Of a stretch of DNA of 33,965 nucleotides, positions 17,093-25,103 are shown piece by piece. Position 1 is the stretch's first letter. Each line of letters starts with the position of its first letter. Where the stretch lies: positions 1 through 33,965 of the forward strand of contig JANXVI010000450.1 of the NCBI GenBank assembly GCA_025351745.1, written 5' to 3'. The stretch is from Rhodoferax sp. (lineage in GTDB: Bacteria > Pseudomonadota > Gammaproteobacteria > Burkholderiales > Burkholderiaceae_C). The notes beneath the pieces are model-generated. The model searched no databases, had not been told where the DNA came from, and worked only from the letters and a program-made list of their open reading frames with translations. The position numbers and the translations under genes were made by a program.

Positions 17093-18748
17093 ATGAAGAA
17101 AACCGAGTCGATACGCGCACACTTGCTGCTGCTGGTGTTGGCATTGGCCATTCCATTGGTGGTCGCTATGGGTCTGGAGATCGTGGGGCAGATGCAGCAG
17201 GCTGTCGACCACACCAAGAGCGCGTTGCGCACGTTGGCCAAGACAATGGTCACCAACACCGGTGGCAAAATTGTCAGCGCCAGCCAGACCCTGGAGCGCC
17301 TGGCTCTGCGCCCGCTGGTGCAAGCGGTCGACCCCGCGCACTGCGACCCCCTATTGGCCGACTTGTTGACACTCAATCCCGATTACGCCAATGCCGTTTA
17401 CACCAACCTGGATGGACTGGTGGTCTGCTCGGCGGTTCCACAGCCTGGCGGAAAGCTAGTCAATATTGGCAGCACACCCTGGTTCAAGAAGTTTTTGCAG
17501 AACCGTCGCTTCACCGTCGGCGAACCCTTTTTGGGCCCCATCACCGGCAAGTGGGTGTCGGTGTTAGTGGCCCCTATATGGAACGCACAACACGAAATGG
17601 TGGGCTCGGTGCAGCTCCCGTTTAACCTCAAGGCTTTTGACCCCAATATCCCGTCCGGCGATTTGCCGCAGGGCAGCCGCTTCGGATTCTTTCAGGATGA
17701 CGGCATCATGGTCTGGCGCAATCTGGACCCTGAGGGCGTCATTGGCACCCGCCCCGACGCCGAGGCTGCCCGGCGGATTGTCGAACTGCGCGATGGCGAG
17801 TTCGAGAGCCTGGCCATTGACGGCGTCACACGCTATTTTTCGGTGGTGCCGATGCCAGCCGTTGGTTGGGTGGCCTTCGTGGGTGTGCCCGCCCCCGGGA
17901 TTTATGGCGCTGCCAAGCAGCGCGCCGTTGCCACTGCGGCCTTGGCGTTGCTGGCGCTGGCCGCGCTGGTGCTTCTTGCCTTGGCCATTGCACGGCGTAT
18001 CAGCGAACCGATCGTGGCCCTGGTGAAGACGGCGCGGGCGGTGCAGGGCGGCGCCCCGCTTGCGCGGGCCGCAGTCAGCGGGCCTAGCGAGGTGGCCGAG
18101 GTGGCACATGCCTTCAATGCTATGACCGACGGCCTGCAAGCATCGGCCCGCACGCTGGTGTCCGAAATCGCCGAGCGCAAGCTGATGGAAAGCCAGGTAC
18201 GCGAAATGGCCTTCCACGACGCGCTCACCCATTTGCCCAACCGCCTGCTGCTCAACGACCGCATGGGCCAGACCATGGTTGCGGCTGAACGTAGCGCCTG
18301 CTTCTGTGCCTTGATGTTTCTGGATCTGGACAACTTTAAGCCCCTGAATGACACCCAGGGCCATGGAGTGGGGGATTGCTTGCTGGTAGAAGTGGCCACG
18401 CGCCTCAGCAGTTGTGTGCGCCAAATGGATACCGTGGCGCGCTTTGGTGGTGATGAGTTCGTGGTCATGCTCAGTGATTTGCATATAGACAGGGCCATTT
18501 CGGTGCTGCAGGCCGGGGCCATTGCTGAAAAAATCCGCGCACTATTGGCCGCACCCTACTTGCTTACCGTGACGCGGGATGGACTGACCGACGCGTTGGT
18601 GGAACACCGCTGCACCGCCAGCATCGGTGTGGTGCTTTTTTCCGGTCAGCAAAGCAACCAGTCCGAATTGCTCAAGACGGCTGACGCGGTTATGTACCAA
18701 GCCAAACAAGCCGGTGGCAATGCGATACGCTTTGCTCCTGAGACATAG
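17093..18748 (+). CDS. Membrane-bound diguanylate cyclase (dCACHE-like sensor, HAMP, GGDEF)
   Basis: From the ATG at 17093 the protein has 551 residues: membrane helix 1 (about 8-30), a periplasmic CACHE-like sensor (about 35-280), helix 2 (about 283-308), a HAMP segment (RRISEPIVALVKTARAV) and a complete GGDEF domain (about 375-551). The catalytic GGDEF is at residues 452-456. The product-inhibition I-site RQMD lies five residues before it, so the enzyme should be active and feedback-controlled. It makes cyclic di-GMP from GTP, probably in response to a small periplasmic ligand. No EAL domain is present. An ATG at 17021 would add 24 basic residues; MKKTESIRAHLLLL makes the better membrane-protein start, with a GAGG just upstream. 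Confidence 0.92.
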   Translation: MKKTESIRAHLLLLVLALAIPLVVAMGLEIVGQMQQAVDHTKSALRTLAKTMVTNTGGKIVSASQTLERLALRPLVQAVDPAHCDPLLADLLTLNPDYANAVYTNLDGLVVCSAVPQPGGKLVNIGSTPWFKKFLQNRRFTVGEPFLGPITGKWVSVLVAPIWNAQHEMVGSVQLPFNLKAFDPNIPSGDLPQGSRFGFFQDDGIMVWRNLDPEGVIGTRPDAEAARRIVELRDGEFESLAIDGVTRYFSVVPMPAVGWVAFVGVPAPGIYGAAKQRAVATAALALLALAALVLLALAIARRISEPIVALVKTARAVQGGAPLARAAVSGPSEVAEVAHAFNAMTDGLQASARTLVSEIAERKLMESQVREMAFHDALTHLPNRLLLNDRMGQTMVAAERSACFCALMFLDLDNFKPLNDTQGHGVGDCLLVEVATRLSSCVRQMDTVARFGGDEFVVMLSDLHIDRAISVLQAGAIAEKIRALLAAPYLLTVTRDGLTDALVEHRCTASIGVVLFSGQQSNQSELLKTADAVMYQAKQAGGNAIRFAPET

Positions 18749-18778
18749 AAATCAGCTTTAACCAAGGAAACCGACAAC

Positions 18779-19633
18779 ATGGCAAACATTGCATTTTTGG
18801 GTACAGGTCTTCTAGGCGGCGCATTTGCCGAAGCGGCTGCCAAGCGCGGTGATGCGGTCACGGCGTGGAACCGTTCGGCGCAGAAGGTCGCTGCACTGGC
18901 GCAGTTTGGCGTCAAGGCTGCTGGCACCCCAGCTGATGCCGTGCGCGGCGCAACACGCGTCCACGTAGTGCTCAAGGACGATGCCGTGGTGGACGCGGTC
19001 CTTGTTTCGGCACTGCCAGGCCTGTCGGCCGATGCCATCATTGTCGACCACACCACGACGCTGCCCGCATTGACGACGGCACGGGCTGCGCGCCTGGCTG
19101 CTCAGGGTATTGCCTACCTGCATTGCCCCGTATTTATGGGGCCAGCCGCCGCACGCAATGCCCAGGGTTCCATGATGGTGGCCGGGCCGAGAGCCCTGTT
19201 TGAACGCATGCAGACGGCGCTGGCCGCGATGACCACGCGCCTGGAGTTCATGGGCGAACGCACCGACCTGGCCGCCATCAACAAACTGTTTGGCAATGCG
19301 ATGATCATCGGTGTTTCGGCCGTCATGGCGGACATCCTGACCATGGCACAGGCAAACCAGGTAGACCCGCAAGACGCCATCAAACTGTTGGGTCTGTTGG
19401 ACCTGAACGCAATGGTTGCGGGGCGCGGTGTCAACATGGCCAAGGGCAATTTTGCGGCCAGCTTTGAGCTGGATATGGCCCGCAAAGACGTGCGCCTAAT
19501 GTTGGAGACCGCGGGTGCACGTCCCCTAGCCGCACTGCCCGCCATTGCTGTGCGCATGGACCAGTTAATTGCCGCCGGTCATGGTGCCAAAGATGCCAGT
19601 GTGCTGGGTATAGACGCAGTGTCGCGGCCTTAA
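18779..19633 (+). CDS. NAD(P)-dependent beta-hydroxyacid dehydrogenase-like oxidoreductase
   Basis: The 284-residue protein has an N-terminal Rossmann domain with GTGLLGG (residues 8-14) and the WNRS segment that follows beta-2. The all-helical C-terminal domain is as in 3-hydroxyisobutyrate and tartronate semialdehyde reductases. The family's substrate loop reads CPVFMGPAAARNAQGSMMVAG, and the catalytic lysine is probably in AINKLFGNAM. It would reduce or oxidise a small hydroxyacid or imine in the cytoplasm; the substrate is unknown. A good AAGGAAA ribosome binding site precedes the ATG. The gene follows the cyclase by 30 nt and is convergent with the AraC-type gene. Confidence 0.9.
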   Translation: MANIAFLGTGLLGGAFAEAAAKRGDAVTAWNRSAQKVAALAQFGVKAAGTPADAVRGATRVHVVLKDDAVVDAVLVSALPGLSADAIIVDHTTTLPALTTARAARLAAQGIAYLHCPVFMGPAAARNAQGSMMVAGPRALFERMQTALAAMTTRLEFMGERTDLAAINKLFGNAMIIGVSAVMADILTMAQANQVDPQDAIKLLGLLDLNAMVAGRGVNMAKGNFAASFELDMARKDVRLMLETAGARPLAALPAIAVRMDQLIAAGHGAKDASVLGIDAVSRP

Positions 19634-19698
19634 AACGCCGGGTGCTTCAGGAGAGTTCACACCAGCCGGTCGAAGACTCCGTTGTCGCCGATACAGGG

Positions 19699-20619
19699 TC
19701 AACCCCAAATGCGGTAGGCCCAGAAGCTTTCTTCTTCTGCGACGGCGCGTCTAAGCCCATTGGGGCTGAGCCCGCTGACACGTCTCGTTTCGCGGCACAA
19801 ATGGGATTGGTCGGAATAGCCACCATCGGCCGCAACGTCGGCCCAGCTGGGGGAGAGACCGGCTGGGTTGGAAAGAAACGTGTCCCGGGTTTCGACGAAG
19901 GATTCTTCTGAGCGCGTGAGCCGACGCAAATCGCGCAGCGGCAGACCCGCCCAGTCCTTGATGCGGCGTTCAACTTGGCGCAGGCTTCGGCCCATGCCCG
20001 ATGTCGCCGCACGCATAGCCAAGCTTTCCACCCAATAGCGTTGGCGCTCTGCCAGTGGCATCACCTCGCGACACACTGCCCGCCAGCGCGGCTCCAGAAA
20101 TGCCTCGATGCATTGCACGCGGGTGTCGTAGTCGGTCGCGTGCTGCACGGCTTGCGCCATGGCGAGCCATGCTGCGTCCAGCACGCTATCCATGGGCACA
20201 ACACGGTTAACCAAAGACGCCAGGTCAATGCCCGTTAATGCTTGCGCCGCCTGCGGCAGCAACACCACCATGAACGAATGCACCGGCCCCGGGTTGGCGC
20301 TGACGCTGGGCCCGGTATGTGGACCTATGAAGGACAGCCGCGGAAGGACCTCAAAGGTTGGCAGCCCACTGCGCACAATGCAATTTGATCCGCCTTGCAA
20401 CAACCACATCAGGCAGCAGTATGGTGAGGCCGGGAAGTGGTTTTGCCTCTGCTGAGGTGACAGCTCCACGCCCAAGGTGCTGCGCACCAGGTAGCTGCGA
20501 ACGCAAGAGGACAGCGACAGCCGTGGGGCCAACAAAGCTGCATGGGTGGCCGCAGCGCCCTCCAAGCCAGTGAGGGCCGACGGATGGCCAGGCTCGGCAG
20601 CGATGGGGGTGTCAAACAT
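19699..20619 (-). CDS. AraC-family transcriptional regulator
   Basis: The 306-residue protein has an N-terminal sensory region (about 1-190) without a recognisable ligand class and a C-terminal AraC-type DNA-binding region. The first helix-turn-helix covers MGRSLRQVERRIKDWAGLPLRDLRRLTR. The second is ADGGYSDQSHLCRETRRVSGLSPNGLRR, matching the family pattern GYSDQSHLxRxFRRxxGxSP. It diverges from the ABC cassette starting at 20721, with 101 nt between the start codons, and most probably controls that cassette, itself, or both. Confidence 0.92.
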   Translation of the reverse strand: MFDTPIAAEPGHPSALTGLEGAAATHAALLAPRLSLSSCVRSYLVRSTLGVELSPQQRQNHFPASPYCCLMWLLQGGSNCIVRSGLPTFEVLPRLSFIGPHTGPSVSANPGPVHSFMVVLLPQAAQALTGIDLASLVNRVVPMDSVLDAAWLAMAQAVQHATDYDTRVQCIEAFLEPRWRAVCREVMPLAERQRYWVESLAMRAATSGMGRSLRQVERRIKDWAGLPLRDLRRLTRSEESFVETRDTFLSNPAGLSPSWADVAADGGYSDQSHLCRETRRVSGLSPNGLRRAVAEEESFWAYRIWG

Positions 20620-20646
20620 GGCTGAAGTTTAGCGTGGAGTGGTGCA

Positions 20647-20661
20647 GTTGCAGGATGCAAC
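20647..20661. promoter_or_regulatory. Inverted repeat between the AraC-type gene and the ABC cassette
   Basis: GTTGCA and its exact reverse complement TGCAAC are separated by 3 nt in the divergent intergenic region, 28 nt from the AraC-type start codon and 59 nt before the ATPase start. It is a candidate operator. AraC proteins more often use direct repeats, so the binding protein is uncertain. Confidence 0.4.
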
Positions 20662-20720
20662 CCGTCCATGTCGCAATCGTTCAATACCGACGTCGAACAA
20701 GCGGCGACACTGTGGCCACT

Positions 20721-21428
20721 ATGCATCCAGTCATCCTCCAACAGGTCAACAAGATCTACCAGCTCGATTCCGTGGGCGTGCCGGCGCTGTCCGACATCAA
20801 CCTCGAGATCCGCGACAACTGCTTTACCGTGATCTCAGGCCCATCGGGCAGCGGCAAGACGACCTTGCTCAACCTCATCGGCTGCATCGACCGACCCGAC
20901 CAGGGCGAAGTCATCGTAGCGGGCCAGCACGTGCAGCAGATGTCGGATGACGCCTTGTCAGACTTTCGGGCCCGCCACCTGGGTTTCATCTTTCAGAACT
21001 TCAACTTGCTGCCGGTACTGACCGCCTATGAGAACGTGGAATACCCGCTACTGTTAACGGGCATGCAAGAGGCCCTGCGCCGCCAGCGCGTGCTGGCCTT
21101 GTTGGATGCGGTGGGGCTGGCCGACAAGGCACGCAACCGCCCCGGCCAGCTCTCTGGCGGGCAGCGCCAGCGCGTGGCGATTGCACGCGCCCTGGCACCC
21201 GCGCCCAAGCTGGTGTTAGCCGATGAACCCACGGCCAATCTCGATAGCCATACCGGCGCGGCCATCATCGAGTTGATGCGCAAGATGCAGCGCGAGCAGC
21301 ATGTGGCCTTCGTGTTTTCCTCGCATGACCCGATGGTGCAGGCCGAGGCTGACGACACTGTGTATTTGCGCGACGGCCGCATCACGGCCGTGGAACGCCG
21401 CACTGAGCATGGGGGAGTGGCGGCGTGA
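20721..21428 (+). CDS. ABC transporter ATPase, LolD/MacB type
   Basis: From the ATG at 20721 the protein has 235 residues with Walker A GPSGSGKT (residues 40-47), the Q-loop FIFQNFNLLP, signature LSGGQ (144-148), Walker B KLVLADEPT and the H-loop FSSHD. The short single domain and these sequences are of the LolD/MacB/FtsE class that powers FtsX-type permeases. It would hydrolyse ATP at the inner membrane to drive the permease encoded next. The downstream gene starts within its stop codon (GTGA), so the two are translationally coupled. A GTG at 20712 is an alternative start. Confidence 0.95.
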   Translation: MHPVILQQVNKIYQLDSVGVPALSDINLEIRDNCFTVISGPSGSGKTTLLNLIGCIDRPDQGEVIVAGQHVQQMSDDALSDFRARHLGFIFQNFNLLPVLTAYENVEYPLLLTGMQEALRRQRVLALLDAVGLADKARNRPGQLSGGQRQRVAIARALAPAPKLVLADEPTANLDSHTGAAIIELMRKMQREQHVAFVFSSHDPMVQAEADDTVYLRDGRITAVERRTEHGGVAA

Positions 21429-22816
21429 AGACCTTTTTACTGGCCTTGCGCAATCTGTTGCGCAACCGTCGCCGCTCGCTGACCACTTTGCTGGCTATGG
21501 TGATAGGCTTGACCGCCACATTGCTGTTTGGTGGTTACAGCAGCAGTTCCATTCTGGCCATGCAAACAGGCTATGTGCAGGTGGTGGGGCATTTGCAGAT
21601 CCAACGCCAGGACTATTTTTTGTATGGCAGCGGCAACCCTGCGGCGTATGGCATTGCCGACTACCAGCGCATCATTGACCAGGTTAAGGCCGACACGGTG
21701 TTGCGGCCCATGCTGACGGTTGTTACGCCCAAGTTGAACTTGGGGGGCATTGCGGGCAACTTCGCTGCCGGGGTCTCCAAAACGGTGCTGGCACAGGGCG
21801 TGGTGGTGGACGAGCAAAACCGCATGCGGGAATGGAATGACTACGGCAGCTTGAGCTACGCGCGCCCTTTGGCGCTGACGGGCACGGCGCCCGATTCCGC
21901 CGTCATTGGCACGGGTGTGGCGCGGCTGCTGCAATTGTGCGGCCCGTTGAACGTGGCGAACTGTCGGACTCTACCCAAAGCCGACAGCAAGGTCGGTGCA
22001 AAGAATGCACCCGACGATATCGCCGCCCTGTCGGCGTTGGAGGTGCCTGCGTCCACCACCAGCAGTGCCACCCAGATCGAGATACTGGCAGCCAATGACC
22101 ACGGCGTGCCCAACGTGGCTGGCCTGACCGTGGTGAAAGCAGAGAACTACGGCCTGAAAGAATTGGACGATGTGTTTATGGAGATGCATCTGGCGCAGGC
22201 GCAAAAGTTGATCTTTGGTGGCGTGGCGCCACAGGTGACCGCCATTCAGTTGCAGTTGCAGCACACCAACCAGATACCGCTGGCCAAGGCGCGGCTGCAG
22301 GAGTTGTTGACGACGCAATGGAAGGACGCGCAATTGGAGGTGCAAGACTTTCAAACCTTGGCGCCCATCTATGGGCAAACCATACAGTTTTTTGATTCAG
22401 TGTTTGGCTTCATTGCCACGCTGATCGGTGTCATCGTGTTGTTCACGGTGGGGAATACGATGAGCATGGCTGTTGTCGAACGCACGGTCGAAATCGGCAC
22501 ACTGCGCGCCATCGGTTTGCGCCGGGGTGGCATTCGCCGCCTGTTCATGGTGGAGGGCATGTTGTTGGGCAGCGTGGGTGCCTTGTTGGGGCTGTGTGTG
22601 GCCTTGGGGCTGGCCAGCCTCATCAACCACAGTGGCTTCACCTGGACGCCTCCGGGCTATGTGTATGCCTATCCTTTAAAGGTTCGGGTCTGGGGCAATG
22701 CACCGCTGATGATTGGAAGCGCTATCGGCCTGGTGGCGGTGGCCATTGTGTCCGCCTGGTGGCCTGCCAATAGGGCCTCCAGGCTGGCGATTGTGGATGC
22801 CTTGCGGCATGTCTGA
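21425..22816 (+). CDS. ABC transporter permease, MacB/LolE-like (FtsX domain)
   Basis: The 463-residue protein has one N-terminal membrane helix after LLALRNLLRNRRRSLTTLLAMVIGL, a periplasmic domain of roughly 260 residues, and three C-terminal helices with the FtsX signature VERTVEIGTLRAIGLRRGGIRRLFMVEGMLLG. This is the layout of LolC/E and MacB, which move lipoproteins or other substrates from the outer leaflet or periplasm by a mechanotransmission stroke instead of passage through the membrane. It starts with GTG, overlapping the ATPase stop. The LolA-like gene follows with overlap or near-overlap, suggesting that the three work as one complex. Confidence 0.93.
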   Translation: MKTFLLALRNLLRNRRRSLTTLLAMVIGLTATLLFGGYSSSSILAMQTGYVQVVGHLQIQRQDYFLYGSGNPAAYGIADYQRIIDQVKADTVLRPMLTVVTPKLNLGGIAGNFAAGVSKTVLAQGVVVDEQNRMREWNDYGSLSYARPLALTGTAPDSAVIGTGVARLLQLCGPLNVANCRTLPKADSKVGAKNAPDDIAALSALEVPASTTSSATQIEILAANDHGVPNVAGLTVVKAENYGLKELDDVFMEMHLAQAQKLIFGGVAPQVTAIQLQLQHTNQIPLAKARLQELLTTQWKDAQLEVQDFQTLAPIYGQTIQFFDSVFGFIATLIGVIVLFTVGNTMSMAVVERTVEIGTLRAIGLRRGGIRRLFMVEGMLLGSVGALLGLCVALGLASLINHSGFTWTPPGYVYAYPLKVRVWGNAPLMIGSAIGLVAVAIVSAWWPANRASRLAIVDALRHV

Positions 22817-22820
22817 AAGA

Positions 22821-23621
22821 ATGAACATGTTGAAACTGAAAAATAGTGCCTTCGGCCTGCTGCTGTTGTTAGGCTTGGTTGCCATGGTGCCTCGCCTCGC
22901 GGGTGCCGCCACGCCCAATGCACAAGACATCCTGGCCGCCAGTGACGCCGTGCGCAACCCGGCCAAACCGTTTGGCCTGACCACCCATCTGGTGGAATAC
23001 CGCAACGGCAAAGAGACCGCAACGATGAGCCTGGCCATCTATGCCAAGGCCGAGGCCAGCGGCGGGCAGTTTCGCAATTTGGTGCGCTTTGTGGCACCGG
23101 TGCGTGATGCCAACAAGCTGATGCTCAAAAGTGGTAACGACCTGTGGTTTTACGACCCGTCCAGCAAGGCCAGCATCCGCATGTCGCCGCAGCAGCGCCT
23201 GCTGGGCCAGGCGGCCAATGGCGACGTGGTCACCGTCAACCTCGCCTTGGACTACCAGGCCAAGTTGGCAGCCCAGGAAGATATTCAGGACGGCGATCGC
23301 AAGACCCGAAACTGCTACCGGCTGGCGCTGGCGGCCAGTTCACCCGATGTGACCTACCACCGCATTGAACTGTGGATCGACACCACCACCAACCAGCCCG
23401 TCAAAGGCAAGTATTACTCCGAGAGCGATCGATTGTTGAAGACCGCGTATTACCGCAAGATCGAAAGGCAATTGGGCGCAGACCGACCGACAGAGACCGT
23501 GATTATCGACGGCCTGGACCCGAGCTGGGTTACCGTCATGCGGTACGCCGATTGGGCTTGGCGCGACGTGCCAGACGCCTGGTTGCAGCGCGACTATTTG
23601 CCGCGGTTCAAGCCCGAATGA
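22821..23621 (+). CDS. LolA-like outer-membrane lipoprotein-sorting family protein, periplasmic
   Basis: After a signal peptide (FGLLLLLGLVAMVPRLAGAA) comes a LolA/COG2834-like domain: AQDILAASDAVRNPAKPFGLTTHLVEYRNGKE, then LVRFVAPVRDANKLMLKSGNDLWFYDP, then YHRIELWIDTTTNQPVKGKYYSESDRLLKTAYYR. This open half-barrel fold binds acyl chains and ferries lipoproteins or lipids through the periplasm. The protein is longer than true LolA and belongs to an accessory group. The ATGs at 22809, 22821 and 22827 are all possible starts; the first overlaps the permease stop. It ends in an ATGA overlap with the barrel gene. Confidence 0.88.
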   Translation: MNMLKLKNSAFGLLLLLGLVAMVPRLAGAATPNAQDILAASDAVRNPAKPFGLTTHLVEYRNGKETATMSLAIYAKAEASGGQFRNLVRFVAPVRDANKLMLKSGNDLWFYDPSSKASIRMSPQQRLLGQAANGDVVTVNLALDYQAKLAAQEDIQDGDRKTRNCYRLALAASSPDVTYHRIELWIDTTTNQPVKGKYYSESDRLLKTAYYRKIERQLGADRPTETVIIDGLDPSWVTVMRYADWAWRDVPDAWLQRDYLPRFKPE

Positions 23622-24892
23622 CAATGTCTGCAGCCATCCAATGGCGCCTGCTGTGGGTGTTGCTAGCGGCGGCGCCAGTGATGGCGCAGCCGCTGGCGGA
23701 TGCAGATGATTCCGCACTGCTGCTGGCCGACCAGACGACAACGACCCAGGCCAAAGCTCGCGATTGGCAATGGTCCGTCGAAGCGGCGGTGGGAGAGGCC
23801 AGCCAGCGCTATGACCTTGGCAGTGTGTCCACCCAACGCCTGTCGATGGATCTGCAAGTCGACACCAAGATAGCCGACCATTGGCGTGGTGTGTTGTCCA
23901 ACCAGTTGGACCAGCGCTGGACGCGCCGCTTTGACGATGGGCGCACCACCAACACGCTGAAAGAAGCCTACCTGAGTTGGCAGCCCGCGCCTGAGATCGC
24001 ATGGGACCTTGGGCGCATCAATGCCCGCTACGGTGTGGCGTCGGGCTACAACCCTACCGACTACTTTCGTGCGGGCGCCAACCGCTCCATCATTGCCATC
24101 GATCCGGCCAGCTTGAAGAAAAACCGCCAGGGCAGCGTGATGCTGCGCGGGCAAACGCTGTGGAATGAGGGCGCGTTGACGGCCATACTGTCCCCCCATT
24201 TGGCCGATCAGGCCACGGACGCTTCTTTCAGCCTCGACCTGGGTGCTACCAACCGCCAGGACCGGTGGCTGCTCGCTGTGAGTCACACGTTGGGCGATGG
24301 CATCACCCCACAATGGTTGCTCTATGGAGTAGACCAGCAGCCAGCCCAGCTAGGCTTCAACCTGACGGGTGTGCTGGGCCAGGCTACGGTCGCATACGTA
24401 GAGTGGTCTGGCGGGCGCAGTGCCTCGCAAATGGCGCTGGCGCTGCGGACCGGTGATGACACGGCCTTTCGGTCTCGGCTGGCAACGGGTTTGACCTACA
24501 CCACCGATAGCAAGCTATCGATAACGGCGGAATACAACTACAACGGCGCTGCGCCGCCGCCGGAGGGTTGGGACGCCCTGGGCAAACGCGCACCCCCAGC
24601 CTACGCCCAGTACCGTGCTTGGGTGCAGAACGCGTTGGACCTGCCCACCCAGCAATCCGTATTTGTGTATGCCAGTTGGCAAGACGCCTTCACCAGCCAG
24701 GTCGATGTCAATGCCCTGCTGCGCTATAACCTGGACGACCGTAGCCAGTTGGCATGGGTGGAGGCCCGCTACCACTGGGGCCATGCCGACCTTGCGGTGC
24801 AGTGGCAGCACAACCGGGGCGGCCAGGCCAGCGAGTACGGCGCCTTGCAGCAGGAGCGCGTGATGCAGTTCCTGTTGCGGTACTATTATTGA
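23618..24892 (+). CDS. Putative outer-membrane beta-barrel protein
   Basis: The 424-residue protein has a signal peptide (LLWVLLAAAPVMAQ) and then many short alternating beta-strands such as YLSWQPAPEIAWDLGRINARYG and GLTYTTDSKLSITAEYNYNG. It ends FLLRYYY, the aromatic C-terminal signal of outer-membrane proteins recognised by BAM. No specific family is recognised with certainty; it is reminiscent of DUF1302-type barrels that accompany LolA-like or DUF1329 proteins in RND cassettes (from memory). Its ATG overlaps the stop of the LolA-like gene (ATGA), so the barrel is probably the outer-membrane receiver or exit port of the same system. Confidence 0.8.
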   Translation: MTMSAAIQWRLLWVLLAAAPVMAQPLADADDSALLLADQTTTTQAKARDWQWSVEAAVGEASQRYDLGSVSTQRLSMDLQVDTKIADHWRGVLSNQLDQRWTRRFDDGRTTNTLKEAYLSWQPAPEIAWDLGRINARYGVASGYNPTDYFRAGANRSIIAIDPASLKKNRQGSVMLRGQTLWNEGALTAILSPHLADQATDASFSLDLGATNRQDRWLLAVSHTLGDGITPQWLLYGVDQQPAQLGFNLTGVLGQATVAYVEWSGGRSASQMALALRTGDDTAFRSRLATGLTYTTDSKLSITAEYNYNGAAPPPEGWDALGKRAPPAYAQYRAWVQNALDLPTQQSVFVYASWQDAFTSQVDVNALLRYNLDDRSQLAWVEARYHWGHADLAVQWQHNRGGQASEYGALQQERVMQFLLRYYY

Positions 24893-25103
24893 GATTGGGT
24901 GCGTGTCCAAAAAATTTGGAAGCGCCACCAAAACCGCGGTAGGCCCCCACCTAGATTCTGTCGCTATGCGTCAATGATGCTGTTCGATCGATGGATGGAT
25001 CATGTTGCAACTGGTCGATGTTCGCCGACAGTAGAATCCTGGTATTACCCACTTGGCGGCGCGTACTATGCATAGGGCCTCTTCCTGCATGCGCTGCAAA
25101 AAA
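24893..25103. other. Intergenic region with a long-range inverted repeat
   Basis: No gene was found here. GATTCTGTCG (24954-24963) can pair with CGACAGTAGAATC (25026-25038), leaving a 3-nt bulge and a large loop that contains the repetitive stretch GATCGATGGATGGATC. CCAAA/TTTGG (24908-24920) is a weak hairpin shortly after the barrel gene. Promoter elements for the protease gene must lie here but none is clear. Confidence 0.3.

Noticed and set aside
17564-18484. Minus-strand open frame (306 codons) opposite the diguanylate cyclase
   Set aside because: Shadow frame; the plus strand has an intact GGDEF domain.
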